6,120 bases of DNA, from NCBI GenBank assembly GCA_016649625.1, contig JAENXI010000059.1:1-6120 (forward strand). Direction: 5' to 3'. A program made the translations under genes and the position numbers. The notes under the pieces are model-generated. The model was not told the origin of the DNA, did no database searches, and worked only from the letters and a program-made list of their open reading frames with translations. Positions 1 through 5,739 of the stretch are shown here, one piece after another (the first letter of the stretch is position 1; each line of letters starts with the position of its first letter). The DNA is from Candidatus Bathyarchaeota archaeon (lineage in GTDB: Archaea; Thermoproteota; Bathyarchaeia; Bathyarchaeales; Bathycorpusculaceae).

Positions 1-150
1 GGATATGGTATCTAGAAGAGTTAATTTTGAAGAAAAGATAAGATAACTTAGAAGGAAGATTGAATAGCTGGTAGAGACAAAGCGTGTGTTCGAGGAAATT
101 TTTTGGAACTCAAACAGACTCATAGTGTAATCTTTCTATTGACCAAGAAC

Positions 151-158
151 TTTTTTTT
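151..158 (+). terminator. T8 run, possible terminator of a convergent plus-strand gene
   Basis: Eight consecutive T residues on the plus strand, followed by a T6 run at 181-186, lie in the gene-free interval. If a plus-strand gene ends near the left edge (stops at about 41 or 46), these U-runs would suit an archaeal terminator facing hoxH. The upstream gene itself is not visible, so this rests only on the T tracts. Confidence 0.2.
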
Positions 159-211
159 GCTTGAAGTAACATTTCTATTCTTTTTTGGATAGCCGATAGC
201 CTATTGTATAC

Positions 212-223
212 ATTAACGTTAAT
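212..223. repeat. 12-bp perfect palindrome ATTAACGTTAAT
   Basis: The sequence ATTAACGTTAAT reads identically on both strands. It sits about 50 bp past the hoxH stop, in a region with no supported gene. It could be a protein-binding site for a neighbouring transcript or chance in AT-rich DNA; nothing here distinguishes these. Confidence 0.4.
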
Positions 224-243
224 ATTTATTTTCAAGCTGATAA

Positions 244-266
244 ATAAAGGGAGAGAAAGAAACAAA
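244..266 (-). terminator. Possible U-rich terminator of the hox operon
   Basis: Read on the minus strand, the bases immediately after the hoxH stop codon form a pyrimidine-rich tract (TTTGTTTCTTTCTCTCCC followed by TTTATTTA). Archaeal termination typically depends on U-rich stretches rather than strong hairpins. A weak 7-bp A/T-only hairpin (242-248 pairing with 225-231) follows. The position is right for the end of the operon, but the tract is interrupted by C residues, so the call is tentative. Confidence 0.3.
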
Positions 267-269
267 TTA

Positions 270-1730
270 TTAAGAGGGTTTTAACAAAGAGCCTTCAATT
301 TGTTCTCCACGGACTGTGTGATCTATCAATTTACCCCTAAAATTAAGAAGCTGCACATCTAGAGCCATTTTACCCAAAGCGTGTGTTGCACAACTTAGAC
401 AAGGATCAAAAGCTCGAATAACAGCTTCAACTCTATTGAGCATCCCTTCAGTTAGTTGATTACTAATAACATATTTTTTAGCAACCTGCGTTATCGCCTT
501 ATTATATGCAATGTTGTTGTGCTCTGTAGCAATAATCATATTTACCCCCTTAAGAATACCGTCTTTATCAACATTGTAATGATGTATCAATGTTCCTCTA
601 GGTGCTTCAACTACTCCAATACCCTCTTTGTTGTTAACTGATGCTTTGGCTCGCACATGTTCAGAATAAATTTCTGGATCCTCAAGAAGATTTTTTGCTG
701 TCTCGATACAAAATAGAAGTTCCACTAATCGAGCTTGATGATATAAGAAAGTACTCTGGACAACTCCATTTTTTCCCAGTCTTTTAAAGTTTGTTAATTC
801 TTTATTTGCTAATGGGGTATCACAATGAGAGGCTATATTAAGCCTAGCTAACGGACCTACCCTATAAGCACCTTTAGGATAACCTATGGGTTTGTAGTAC
901 GGAAATTTCATGTATGACCATGTTTCAGTTGCTTCACCCACATACTCCTGGTAGTTATGTGGATCAAGTTGATCAGCAACTATCTCGCCTTTAGAATCAA
1001 CTATTCTTATTTTTCCATCATAATGTTCTAATCCACCCTTTGAGGTTACCAATCCCATGTAGTAGCTTGGAAAATTTCCGAAATTATGTATCTCTTCTTT
1101 TAGATCTTGAAGCCAGTCTTTGAATTCATTAAGAGTTTTTAGTGTGATTTTGAGAGCTTCAGGAACTTCCGATAATAAGGCTGAAATTTGTTCTTTTTGG
1201 GGAGGAGATTTTACTCCACCTGGAAGAACCCAAGCACTAGAGTGTATTCGTTTACCCGCTAGTGTTTGTATTATATCTTGCCCAAATTTTCTTAACCGTA
1301 TGCCTTGTCTAGCTATATCAGGATGTTGATTTATCAATCCAAAAAAGTTCCTTTCAGCTGGATTTGAATCCATTCCAAAAAGTAGATCTGGAAAAGACAG
1401 ATAGAAAAGATTCAGTGCATGAGATTGAATCAACTGACCCATGTGCATAAGACGCCGCAGTTTAATTGCTGTTCTTGGTGGTTTAACACCTATTATTTGG
1501 TCACAGGCTTTAGATGACGCTAATAAGTGACTTACTGGACAGATGCCACAAACTCTCGAGGTTATACTTGGCATTTCATAAAAAGGCCTTCCTTCACTAA
1601 ACTTTTCGAAGCCTCGAAAATCTGTAACTTCAAATCTGGCATCTTTTACGGATTCATCTTCATCTAAATTTATTACGATTTTTGCGTGGCCTTCAATTCT
1701 AGAAATTGGGTTTATCTCTATTTTTTTCAT
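270..1730 (-). CDS. hoxH: [NiFe] hydrogenase large (catalytic) subunit, HoxH type, group 3d-like
   Basis: Catalytic subunit that reversibly splits H2 at a NiFe(CN)2CO centre in the cytoplasm. The 486-residue length is normal for HoxH. Seen directly: RIEGH at 11-15; the N-terminal L1 motif SRVCGICPVSH with Cys61, Cys64 and His68; and the C-terminal L2 motif DPCLSCATH (442-450) with Cys444 and Cys447. These four cysteines are the expected Ni/Fe ligands, so the active site looks intact. The wording of L1 (GICPVSH...KACDQI), a QSHALNLF segment near residue 103 and L2 all resemble NAD-linked group 3d enzymes rather than F420-linked group 3a/3c. After His450 come 36 residues, which should be clipped by a maturation endopeptidase not encoded here. 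The ATG start follows an SD-like GAGATGA 7 nt upstream that overlaps the hoxY stop; the gap to hoxY is 12 nt. Last gene of the operon. Confidence 0.95.
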   Translation of the reverse strand: MKKIEINPISRIEGHAKIVINLDEDESVKDARFEVTDFRGFEKFSEGRPFYEMPSITSRVCGICPVSHLLASSKACDQIIGVKPPRTAIKLRRLMHMGQLIQSHALNLFYLSFPDLLFGMDSNPAERNFFGLINQHPDIARQGIRLRKFGQDIIQTLAGKRIHSSAWVLPGGVKSPPQKEQISALLSEVPEALKITLKTLNEFKDWLQDLKEEIHNFGNFPSYYMGLVTSKGGLEHYDGKIRIVDSKGEIVADQLDPHNYQEYVGEATETWSYMKFPYYKPIGYPKGAYRVGPLARLNIASHCDTPLANKELTNFKRLGKNGVVQSTFLYHQARLVELLFCIETAKNLLEDPEIYSEHVRAKASVNNKEGIGVVEAPRGTLIHHYNVDKDGILKGVNMIIATEHNNIAYNKAITQVAKKYVISNQLTEGMLNRVEAVIRAFDPCLSCATHALGKMALDVQLLNFRGKLIDHTVRGEQIEGSLLKPS

Positions 1731-1742
1731 TATTAAATCATC

Positions 1743-2285
1743 TCAACCAAATTTAGTTCTTTTTTCTACTTGGGGACTTTTTTCTGCTAATAGTTCAGTT
1801 AAAAAATACAGAATATTCTCTGGAGAAGGTGGACATCCAGGTATATAATAATCCACAGGAATTTTTTCATGCAAAGGATACACTTTTTTAAGTAGTTTTG
1901 AAACTTCGTTAGGAATTTGGGGATTTATGTCAGATGTTTCGATAAATGCCCTCTTTAAAACTTTTTTATCACCATCAATTTCCGTATTTCTTAAAGCAGT
2001 AACATTTCCAGTTACAGCACAGTCTCCTAGCGCAACTAAGATGCTAGTTCGGGTTCTCACTTTTTTAATCATAGATAATTGTTCTTCGTTCGCTATCGCA
2101 CCTTCAACAAGGGTAATAGTAACTTGTTCTGGAAACTCCTTTATGTCTATTAAGGGACTGTAAACCAATTGAACCTTATTCGCTATTTCAATTAGTGCCT
2201 CATCTAAGTCTAGAAATGACATGTGACAACCAGAGCAGCCACTTAACCAAACTGTTGCAAAGGTAGGTTTTTTGTTTTTATCCAT
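1743..2285 (-). CDS. hoxY: [NiFe] hydrogenase small subunit, HoxY type
   Basis: Electron-transfer small subunit that pairs with HoxH and passes electrons from the NiFe site to HoxU. At 180 residues it is the short, single-cluster form typical of soluble group 3 enzymes. The four ligands of the proximal [4Fe-4S] cluster are visible: Cys17 and Cys20 in SGCSGCHMSFLD, Cys89 in GDCAVTGN, and Cys151 in PGCPPSP. There is no twin-arginine signal and no medial or distal cluster region, unlike membrane-bound uptake hydrogenases, which supports a cytoplasmic location. The ATG directly follows the hoxU stop codon (TAAATG, no spacer) and has a clear AAGGAG ribosome binding site 10 nt upstream (2296-2301), inside the hoxU 3' end. 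Translation is therefore probably coupled to hoxU. Confidence 0.94.
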   Translation of the reverse strand: MDKNKKPTFATVWLSGCSGCHMSFLDLDEALIEIANKVQLVYSPLIDIKEFPEQVTITLVEGAIANEEQLSMIKKVRTRTSILVALGDCAVTGNVTALRNTEIDGDKKVLKRAFIETSDINPQIPNEVSKLLKKVYPLHEKIPVDYYIPGCPPSPENILYFLTELLAEKSPQVEKRTKFG

Positions 2286-3023
2286 TTATAATTGTCTCCT
2301 TTTTAAAAGAAAGTTAGCGATATTTTTGTCCTTAGTTTTTGAGATAAAATCATCATCAACGTATATTGCTCCTGTTGGACAAACCTTTGCACATTTTCTG
2401 CATGATGTACACGAACTGGAGTTTTTCCAAAGAGCATCAAAGTCTATAGTTATCTGGGCATCTTTTCCCCTGTTTTTTAAATCTAAAGTATGGGCGCCTT
2501 CTGTTTCTTGACATACTCTTATGCAACGAGTACACAATATGCATCTGTTACGATCAATCACTAGAAAATTATGTCCAGAATCGAGTGTATGGTTTGTCCA
2601 TTCTCTTTCAAAAGGGACATGATCCACACCCAGTTCATTTGACAAGTCTTGCAGTTCACAATTACCGTTAGCCACACAAACTGAGCATATATGTGTCCTC
2701 TCTGAAAGAAGAAGACTAAGAGTAATTTTCCGGTATTCTTTTAGTTTATCAGAATTGGTTGTTATTTCCATTCCACTGGTCACAGGTGTTGTACATGCGG
2801 CAAAGAGTTTTGTGGATCCACGGATCTCAACGAGACACAAACGACAACCACTATAACTTGATAAACCTTCAAGTTCACATAAGGTGGGAATATTTATTCC
2901 ATATTGTTTGGCAACTTCTAGAATCGTTGTATCTTGTTTTGCAGTGACTTTAATATTATCTATGGTTAGGTTAATTGGTTCATTAGTCAATTTATATTCA
3001 CACCTTTGTTTTCTTTGAAACAT
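2286..3023 (-). CDS. hoxU: NAD(P)-linked hydrogenase diaphorase iron-sulfur subunit, HoxU type
   Basis: Iron-sulfur wire between the hydrogenase pair HoxYH and the flavin subunit HoxF, homologous to the N-terminal part of NuoG. From N to C it shows a plant-type [2Fe-2S] domain (Cys49, Cys60, Cys63, Cys77), a His-Cys3 [4Fe-4S] site in THICSVCVANGNCELQ (His111, Cys113, Cys116, Cys122), and a two-cluster ferredoxin domain (Cys161/164/167/171 and Cys205/208/211/215). The H-x-C spacing of the His-Cys3 site and the motifs HICSVC and RCILCTRC are HoxU-like as I recall that family. Total length of 245 is as expected. The ATG at 3023 overlaps hoxF by 37 bp and lacks a good ribosome binding site. A TTG at 2990, overlapping the hoxF stop as TTGA and preceded by AAAGGTG, gives a 234-residue protein beginning MTNEPINLTID that fits the family better. 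Confidence 0.92.
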   Translation of the reverse strand: MFQRKQRCEYKLTNEPINLTIDNIKVTAKQDTTILEVAKQYGINIPTLCELEGLSSYSGCRLCLVEIRGSTKLFAACTTPVTSGMEITTNSDKLKEYRKITLSLLLSERTHICSVCVANGNCELQDLSNELGVDHVPFEREWTNHTLDSGHNFLVIDRNRCILCTRCIRVCQETEGAHTLDLKNRGKDAQITIDFDALWKNSSSCTSCRKCAKVCPTGAIYVDDDFISKTKDKNIANFLLKRRQL

Positions 3024-4681
3024 TTATCTGCTTTACAAGATCTATCAACCAGATGCTCAACATACTCTTGCTTGAAATACCTCAATGTTGTTAATACTGG
3101 ATTTGGGGCGGTCTGTCCCAAACCACACAAACTAGTTTCCGTAATGAATGTGCTTAATTTGCTTAGCAAATTGATATCTTCAATTTTCCCTTCTCCTTGC
3201 ATGATTTTTTTAAAAATCTCCTTTATCTTAACAAGGCCAACTCTGCAAGGAGTACATTTGCCGCAAGATTCTGCAACACAAAAATCTATAAAAAATTTAG
3301 CAGTATCAATTAGACACGATTGATCGTCGATTGCAACAATCCCCCCAGAACCCATTATCGCTCCAGCTGTTTTGAGTGACTCATAATCAATCGGCAAATC
3401 CAAAAGAATGTCAGGTAGACAACCACCTGAAGGACCCCCCACCAAAACAGCTTTTAAACTTCTGTTTTCCGGTATACCACCGCCTATATCAAAAATTACT
3501 TCTCTTAAAGTAATGCCCATTGGAACTTCTATAAGACCTGGATTATTTATTTTCCCTGTTATGGAAAAACATTTAGTTCCTGCACAGTTTGGTGATCCAA
3601 TCTTTGAAAACCATGCTCCGCCATTCTGAAGTATTAATGGAATATTGGCTAAAGTTTCAACATTTTGTATTACAGTAGGCTTTCCCCAAAGACCAGCAGT
3701 CGCTGGATATGGCGGTCTGGGACGGGGCATTGCTCTACGACCCTCAACTGATGCGATAATCGCTGTTTCTTCACCTGCTACAAATGCACCCGCACCGAGG
3801 CGTATTTCAATGTCAAAGTTTAATGAGGTTCCTAGAACATTTTTACCTATAATGTTCAATTCCGAGGCTTTGTTTATCGCTTTTTTTAGGGTATCAATTG
3901 CAAGAGGATATTCAGCCCTTGTATATATGAAAGCTTTTTCTGCGCCAATAGCGTAGCCAGCGATTAATAACCCTTCAATTAAGGCGTGGGGATCGGCTTC
4001 GGCAAGAGTTCGGTTGGCAAAAACTCCTGGATCACCTTCATCCAAGTTAGCTATTATATATTTAGGAGATCCATGCGCTCTAGAGACAAAACTCCATTTT
4101 TTGGCTGTTGGAAAACCTGCCCCACCTCTGCCTCTAAGACCACTAGCTGCAATTTCATCAATTACTTCTTGAGGACTCAGTTTAGTTAGGCATTTGACTA
4201 GAGCGGAATAACCTCCACTCGCTATATAATCCTCTATTCTATAGGGATCAATTTTGCCAGCGTTTCTAAGAACTAATCGATGTTGTTTCTCTATGAAAGT
4301 CTTGTTTTCAAAGAGGAGCTTCTTAACGGGTAGACCTAGTATTATATGATCAATCACTATCTTTCGGGCTTTCTCAGGTGTGACTTTCTCGTAGATGTAA
4401 TCACCAGGTTCGACTACTACTACTGGTCCTACAGAGCATGTTCCAACACATCCAGTTCTAGCAACCAAACAGTTTTCAATAACTCCATGTTCAGTAACTA
4501 GGTCTTGAAAAGTTTTCAATAAATTAATTGCCCCTAAAGGAATGCAACCACTGGAACAACATACATTTATTCGATATTTGTAAGCTCGCTGAAAATCAAC
4601 TTCGATTTCAGCTATTTTCTGAATATCAGCAAGTCTCAATTTTTTCACGCTCAAGTATGGAAGTAATTTTTTCCAATACAA
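2987..4681 (-). CDS. hoxF: NAD(P)H-binding flavoprotein subunit, HoxF/HydB (NuoF-like) type
   Basis: Diaphorase subunit that exchanges electrons with NAD(P)H through FMN. An N-terminal thioredoxin-like [2Fe-2S] domain carries Cys41, Cys46, Cys78 and Cys82 (C-x4-C, C-x3-C). Next is the NuoF-type FMN/NAD(H) domain, with GLRGRGGAGFPTAKKW (181-196), LDEGDPG (213-219), the glycine-rich GAGAFVAGEETA (296-307) and MPRPRPPYP (318-326). A C-terminal [4Fe-4S] site follows in ESCGKCTPC (Cys473, 476, 479) plus Cys519. After it, Cys456, His543, Cys549 and Cys554 match the spacing I recall for the zinc site of HydB in bifurcating hydrogenases, but the protein ends ten residues later with no ferredoxin domain. 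The 4681 start is a TTG with GAGG three nt upstream, overlapping hoxE by 56 bp. A TTG at 4639 (550 residues, beginning MRLADIQKIAE; 14-bp overlap) looks at least as good. No ATG is available. Confidence 0.93.
   Translation of the reverse strand: MYWKKLLPYLSVKKLRLADIQKIAEIEVDFQRAYKYRINVCCSSGCIPLGAINLLKTFQDLVTEHGVIENCLVARTGCVGTCSVGPVVVVEPGDYIYEKVTPEKARKIVIDHIILGLPVKKLLFENKTFIEKQHRLVLRNAGKIDPYRIEDYIASGGYSALVKCLTKLSPQEVIDEIAASGLRGRGGAGFPTAKKWSFVSRAHGSPKYIIANLDEGDPGVFANRTLAEADPHALIEGLLIAGYAIGAEKAFIYTRAEYPLAIDTLKKAINKASELNIIGKNVLGTSLNFDIEIRLGAGAFVAGEETAIIASVEGRRAMPRPRPPYPATAGLWGKPTVIQNVETLANIPLILQNGGAWFSKIGSPNCAGTKCFSITGKINNPGLIEVPMGITLREVIFDIGGGIPENRSLKAVLVGGPSGGCLPDILLDLPIDYESLKTAGAIMGSGGIVAIDDQSCLIDTAKFFIDFCVAESCGKCTPCRVGLVKIKEIFKKIMQGEGKIEDINLLSKLSTFITETSLCGLGQTAPNPVLTTLRYFKQEYVEHLVDRSCKADKCFKENKGVNIN
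2988..3002 (-). promoter_or_regulatory. Candidate ribosome binding site and TTG start of hoxU
   Basis: On the minus strand, AAAGGTGTGAATATAAATTGA places a GGTG-type Shine-Dalgarno match 10 nt before a TTG that is in frame with hoxU. The TTG shares two bases with the hoxF stop codon (TTGA). The in-frame ATG at 3023 has no comparable signal, and its 11 extra residues do not look like part of the ferredoxin fold. Confidence 0.5.
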
Positions 4682-5210
4682 GATCCTCGGTTACATTTCC
4701 AATTATATCGTCATCAATAATTATTGCGGGACCTATAGCGCATGCACCAATACAACGGGTTATAAAAAGGGAGAGTTTTCCGTCATCTGAGGAGCCTCCA
4801 CGTTTGACTGAAAAATTTTTTTCAATTGCACAAATTATTTCCTCGACACCTTTTACGTAACATGCAGTACCCAAACAAGCGGTGATAACATGTTTGCCAG
4901 GTTGTTGCTGTTTAAAATAGCTATAAAAGGTAGCAACTCCAAAAACATGACTTGCTGGAAGTTCAATGGCTTCTGCGATATACGCTAAAACGTTTTTGTT
5001 GATGTATCCGTAGATTTCTTGGGCCTTATGAAGAATTTCTAATAAGGCACAGCCTTTATAATTCATTTTTCTCATAAAATTTTCAAGTTTTAGGAGACGT
5101 TTATCATTTTTCAATCCAAGATTGACGGCTGAATTATCCTTTTTTTTAGGGGAAAGTAATATGCTTTGAGATGAGCTTCGTAAGTTTTTTTTAGTATCCA
5201 CTATGTTCAT
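4626..5210 (-). CDS. hoxE: NAD(P)-linked hydrogenase [2Fe-2S] subunit, HoxE/NuoE type
   Basis: Small accessory electron-transfer subunit of the diaphorase module, a thioredoxin-like [2Fe-2S] protein related to NuoE and HydC. The cluster ligands are Cys112 and Cys117 in ACLGTACYVKG and Cys153 and Cys157 in TRCIGACAIGP (C-x4-C, C-x3-C). Family hallmarks ahead of it include HKAQEIYGYI (61-70) and HVFGVATFYSYF (88-99). At 194 residues it is longer than usual; the first ~36 residues are a polar, Ser/Lys-rich tail with no recognisable fold, and the helical bundle starts around residue 37. The ATG at 5210 has an AAAGGA only about 2 nt upstream, unusually close. A TATA-like element about 32-43 nt upstream of the ATG suggests a short leader. 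First gene of the hydrogenase operon; its 3' end overlaps hoxF. Confidence 0.93.
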   Translation of the reverse strand: MNIVDTKKNLRSSSQSILLSPKKKDNSAVNLGLKNDKRLLKLENFMRKMNYKGCALLEILHKAQEIYGYINKNVLAYIAEAIELPASHVFGVATFYSYFKQQQPGKHVITACLGTACYVKGVEEIICAIEKNFSVKRGGSSDDGKLSLFITRCIGACAIGPAIIIDDDIIGNVTEDLVLEKITSILEREKIETC

Positions 5211-5241
5211 TTCCTTTAAATTTTATATTTCGAAAAAGGAT

Positions 5242-5253
5242 GTTTTTTTATAA
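5242..5253 (-). promoter_or_regulatory. Candidate TATA box of the hox operon
   Basis: Minus-strand sequence TTATAAAAAAAC sits in the 66-nt gap between the Lrp-like gene and hoxE. An archaeal TATA box at this place would start transcription near 5224, leaving a leader of about 14 nt before the hoxE ATG. This would let the hydrogenase operon be transcribed independently of the Lrp-like gene. AT-rich background makes chance matches common. Confidence 0.4.
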
Positions 5254-5276
5254 TGATCTATGAGACGAATATTCCG

Positions 5277-5645
5277 TTAATTCGATGCTGCAACAATCAT
5301 TGGAGATGGAATCTGAAATGTAGGCGGTTTAATAATTTGATCTTTTGGCATGAGAAGTATTGTGGATGTTGCCCGTACGCTCTCTATTTCCTCAATTTTT
5401 TCTTTGATTATCTGCTTTATATCATCTTTAGTTTCGGCGTTTATCTTTACAACGATATCATAGAGTCCATAAACTCTGAATGCTTCCTCAACATTATCTA
5501 GGCATCTCACTTTTTTCAGGACAGGCACCTCATGGGCTGATTCTGTGTGTATACCTACGTAGGCACAATAGGGCATTTGAGTTTGCTCTTCAAAGACTTT
5601 TTTTGTTTTATATAACGTTTTTAATTGACTCATATATACCCACAC
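5277..5645 (-). CDS. Stand-alone Lrp/AsnC ligand-binding (RAM) domain protein
   Basis: Small protein consisting mainly of one Lrp/AsnC effector domain, the alpha/beta fold that binds amino acids or other small molecules and drives oligomerisation. Visible family features are CAYVGIHTESA (27-37), the signature VYGLYDIVVKINAET (58-72), and the final strand RATSTILLM (91-99). There is no helix-turn-helix: only about 26 residues precede the domain, so it should not bind DNA alone. Such proteins may act as partners or ligand sensors for full-length Lrp regulators. A roughly 22-residue Pro-containing tail follows the domain. The listed start is a GTG; the ATG at 5633 (118 residues, beginning MSQLKTLY) is more likely, since a TATA-like element at 5670-5675 would start RNA near 5648. 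It precedes hoxE on the same strand by 66 nt, so a link to hydrogenase expression is plausible but unproven. Confidence 0.8.
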   Translation of the reverse strand: MWVYMSQLKTLYKTKKVFEEQTQMPYCAYVGIHTESAHEVPVLKKVRCLDNVEEAFRVYGLYDIVVKINAETKDDIKQIIKEKIEEIESVRATSTILLMPKDQIIKPPTFQIPSPMIVAASN

Positions 5646-5669
5646 AATATATAATTACATCTGCAATCG

Positions 5670-5675
5670 ATATAA
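5670..5675 (-). promoter_or_regulatory. Candidate TATA box of the Lrp-like gene
   Basis: Minus-strand TTATAT, preceded by ATCC, lies about 37 nt before the ATG at 5633. Transcription about 25 nt downstream would begin near 5648, giving a leader of around 15 nt. A second A/T match at 5645-5655 is too close to that ATG to serve it. Confidence 0.3.
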
Positions 5676-5683
5676 GGATAATG

Positions 5684-5692
5684 TTTATATTA
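5684..5692 (+). promoter_or_regulatory. Candidate TATA box of the AbrB/PhoU-like gene
   Basis: TTTATATTA on the plus strand, preceded by the purine-rich AAGGATAATG that could act as a BRE. A start of transcription about 25 nt downstream falls near 5713, leaving a leader of about 27 nt that includes a good Shine-Dalgarno sequence. Confidence 0.4.
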
Positions 5693-5703
5693 TCATTATA
5701 CAT

Positions 5704-5724
5704 AATTACTGTAATTACAATTAC
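5704..5724. repeat. AATTAC repeats with a 10-bp palindrome, possible operator
   Basis: Three copies of AATTAC begin at 5704, 5713 and 5719; a fourth is at 5653-5658 nearer the divergent gene. The middle copy is inside the perfect palindrome TGTAATTACA (5710-5719). It overlaps the transcription start predicted for the plus-strand gene (near 5713), a typical place for a repressor site. This is inference from position and repetition only. Confidence 0.35.
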
Positions 5725-5727
5725 AAT

Positions 5728-5734
5728 AAGGTGA
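5728..5734 (+). promoter_or_regulatory. Shine-Dalgarno sequence of the AbrB/PhoU-like gene
   Basis: AAGGTGA lies 5 nt before the ATG at 5740, a strong match to the archaeal 16S anti-SD. It fixes the start codon and is the clearest ribosome binding site in the window. Confidence 0.75.
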
Positions 5735-5739
5735 CGAAA

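Larger units (their letters stand above)
1..269. other. Intergenic region downstream of hoxH, no supported gene
   Basis: This stretch lies beyond the 3' end of the hydrogenase operon and is very AT-rich. I see no RNA gene or convincing protein here. The plus strand has short open tails from the left edge ending at stops at about 41 and 46, which could be the last codons of a convergent gene but cannot be identified. The minus strand has an open frame from an ATG at 123 running off the left edge (41 codons), without a recognisable domain or a good ribosome binding site. Visible small structures are a tandem GATAGCC pair (188-201), a 12-bp palindrome (212-223), an A/T-only hairpin (225-231 with 242-248), and T-runs on the plus strand at 151-158 and 181-186. 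Confidence 0.6.

Noticed and set aside
1..123. Minus-strand open frame from an ATG at 123 running off the left edge (41 codons)
   Set aside because: No Shine-Dalgarno match, a low-complexity Ser/Leu/Ile-rich translation and no recognisable domain. An open frame this short is common by chance, although a truncated gene cannot be excluded.
78..387. 13-bp direct repeat CAAAGCGTGTGTT at 78-90 and 375-387, the second encoding part of the HoxH L2 motif
   Set aside because: It suggested a degenerate duplicate of the hoxH 3' end, but flanking translation does not match (no DPCxxC), and one 13-bp match in about 6 kb is near chance expectation.
270..2285. F420-reducing or heterodisulfide-linked (Mvh-type) hydrogenase
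   Set aside because: There is no FrhB-like or MvhD-like gene; the partners are NuoE/F/G-like and the L1 and L2 motifs resemble NAD-linked enzymes.
2286..4681. Interpretation as respiratory complex I subunits NuoE, NuoF and NuoG
   Set aside because: HoxU is far too short for NuoG, and the downstream genes are hydrogenase small and large subunits with intact NiFe ligands; no membrane subunits are present.
4528..4860. 110-codon plus-strand open frame, and similar plus-strand frames inside hoxF, hoxY and hoxH
   Set aside because: They lie antisense to genes with complete, well-conserved motifs, lack ribosome binding sites and show no domain features; they are shadows of the minus-strand genes.
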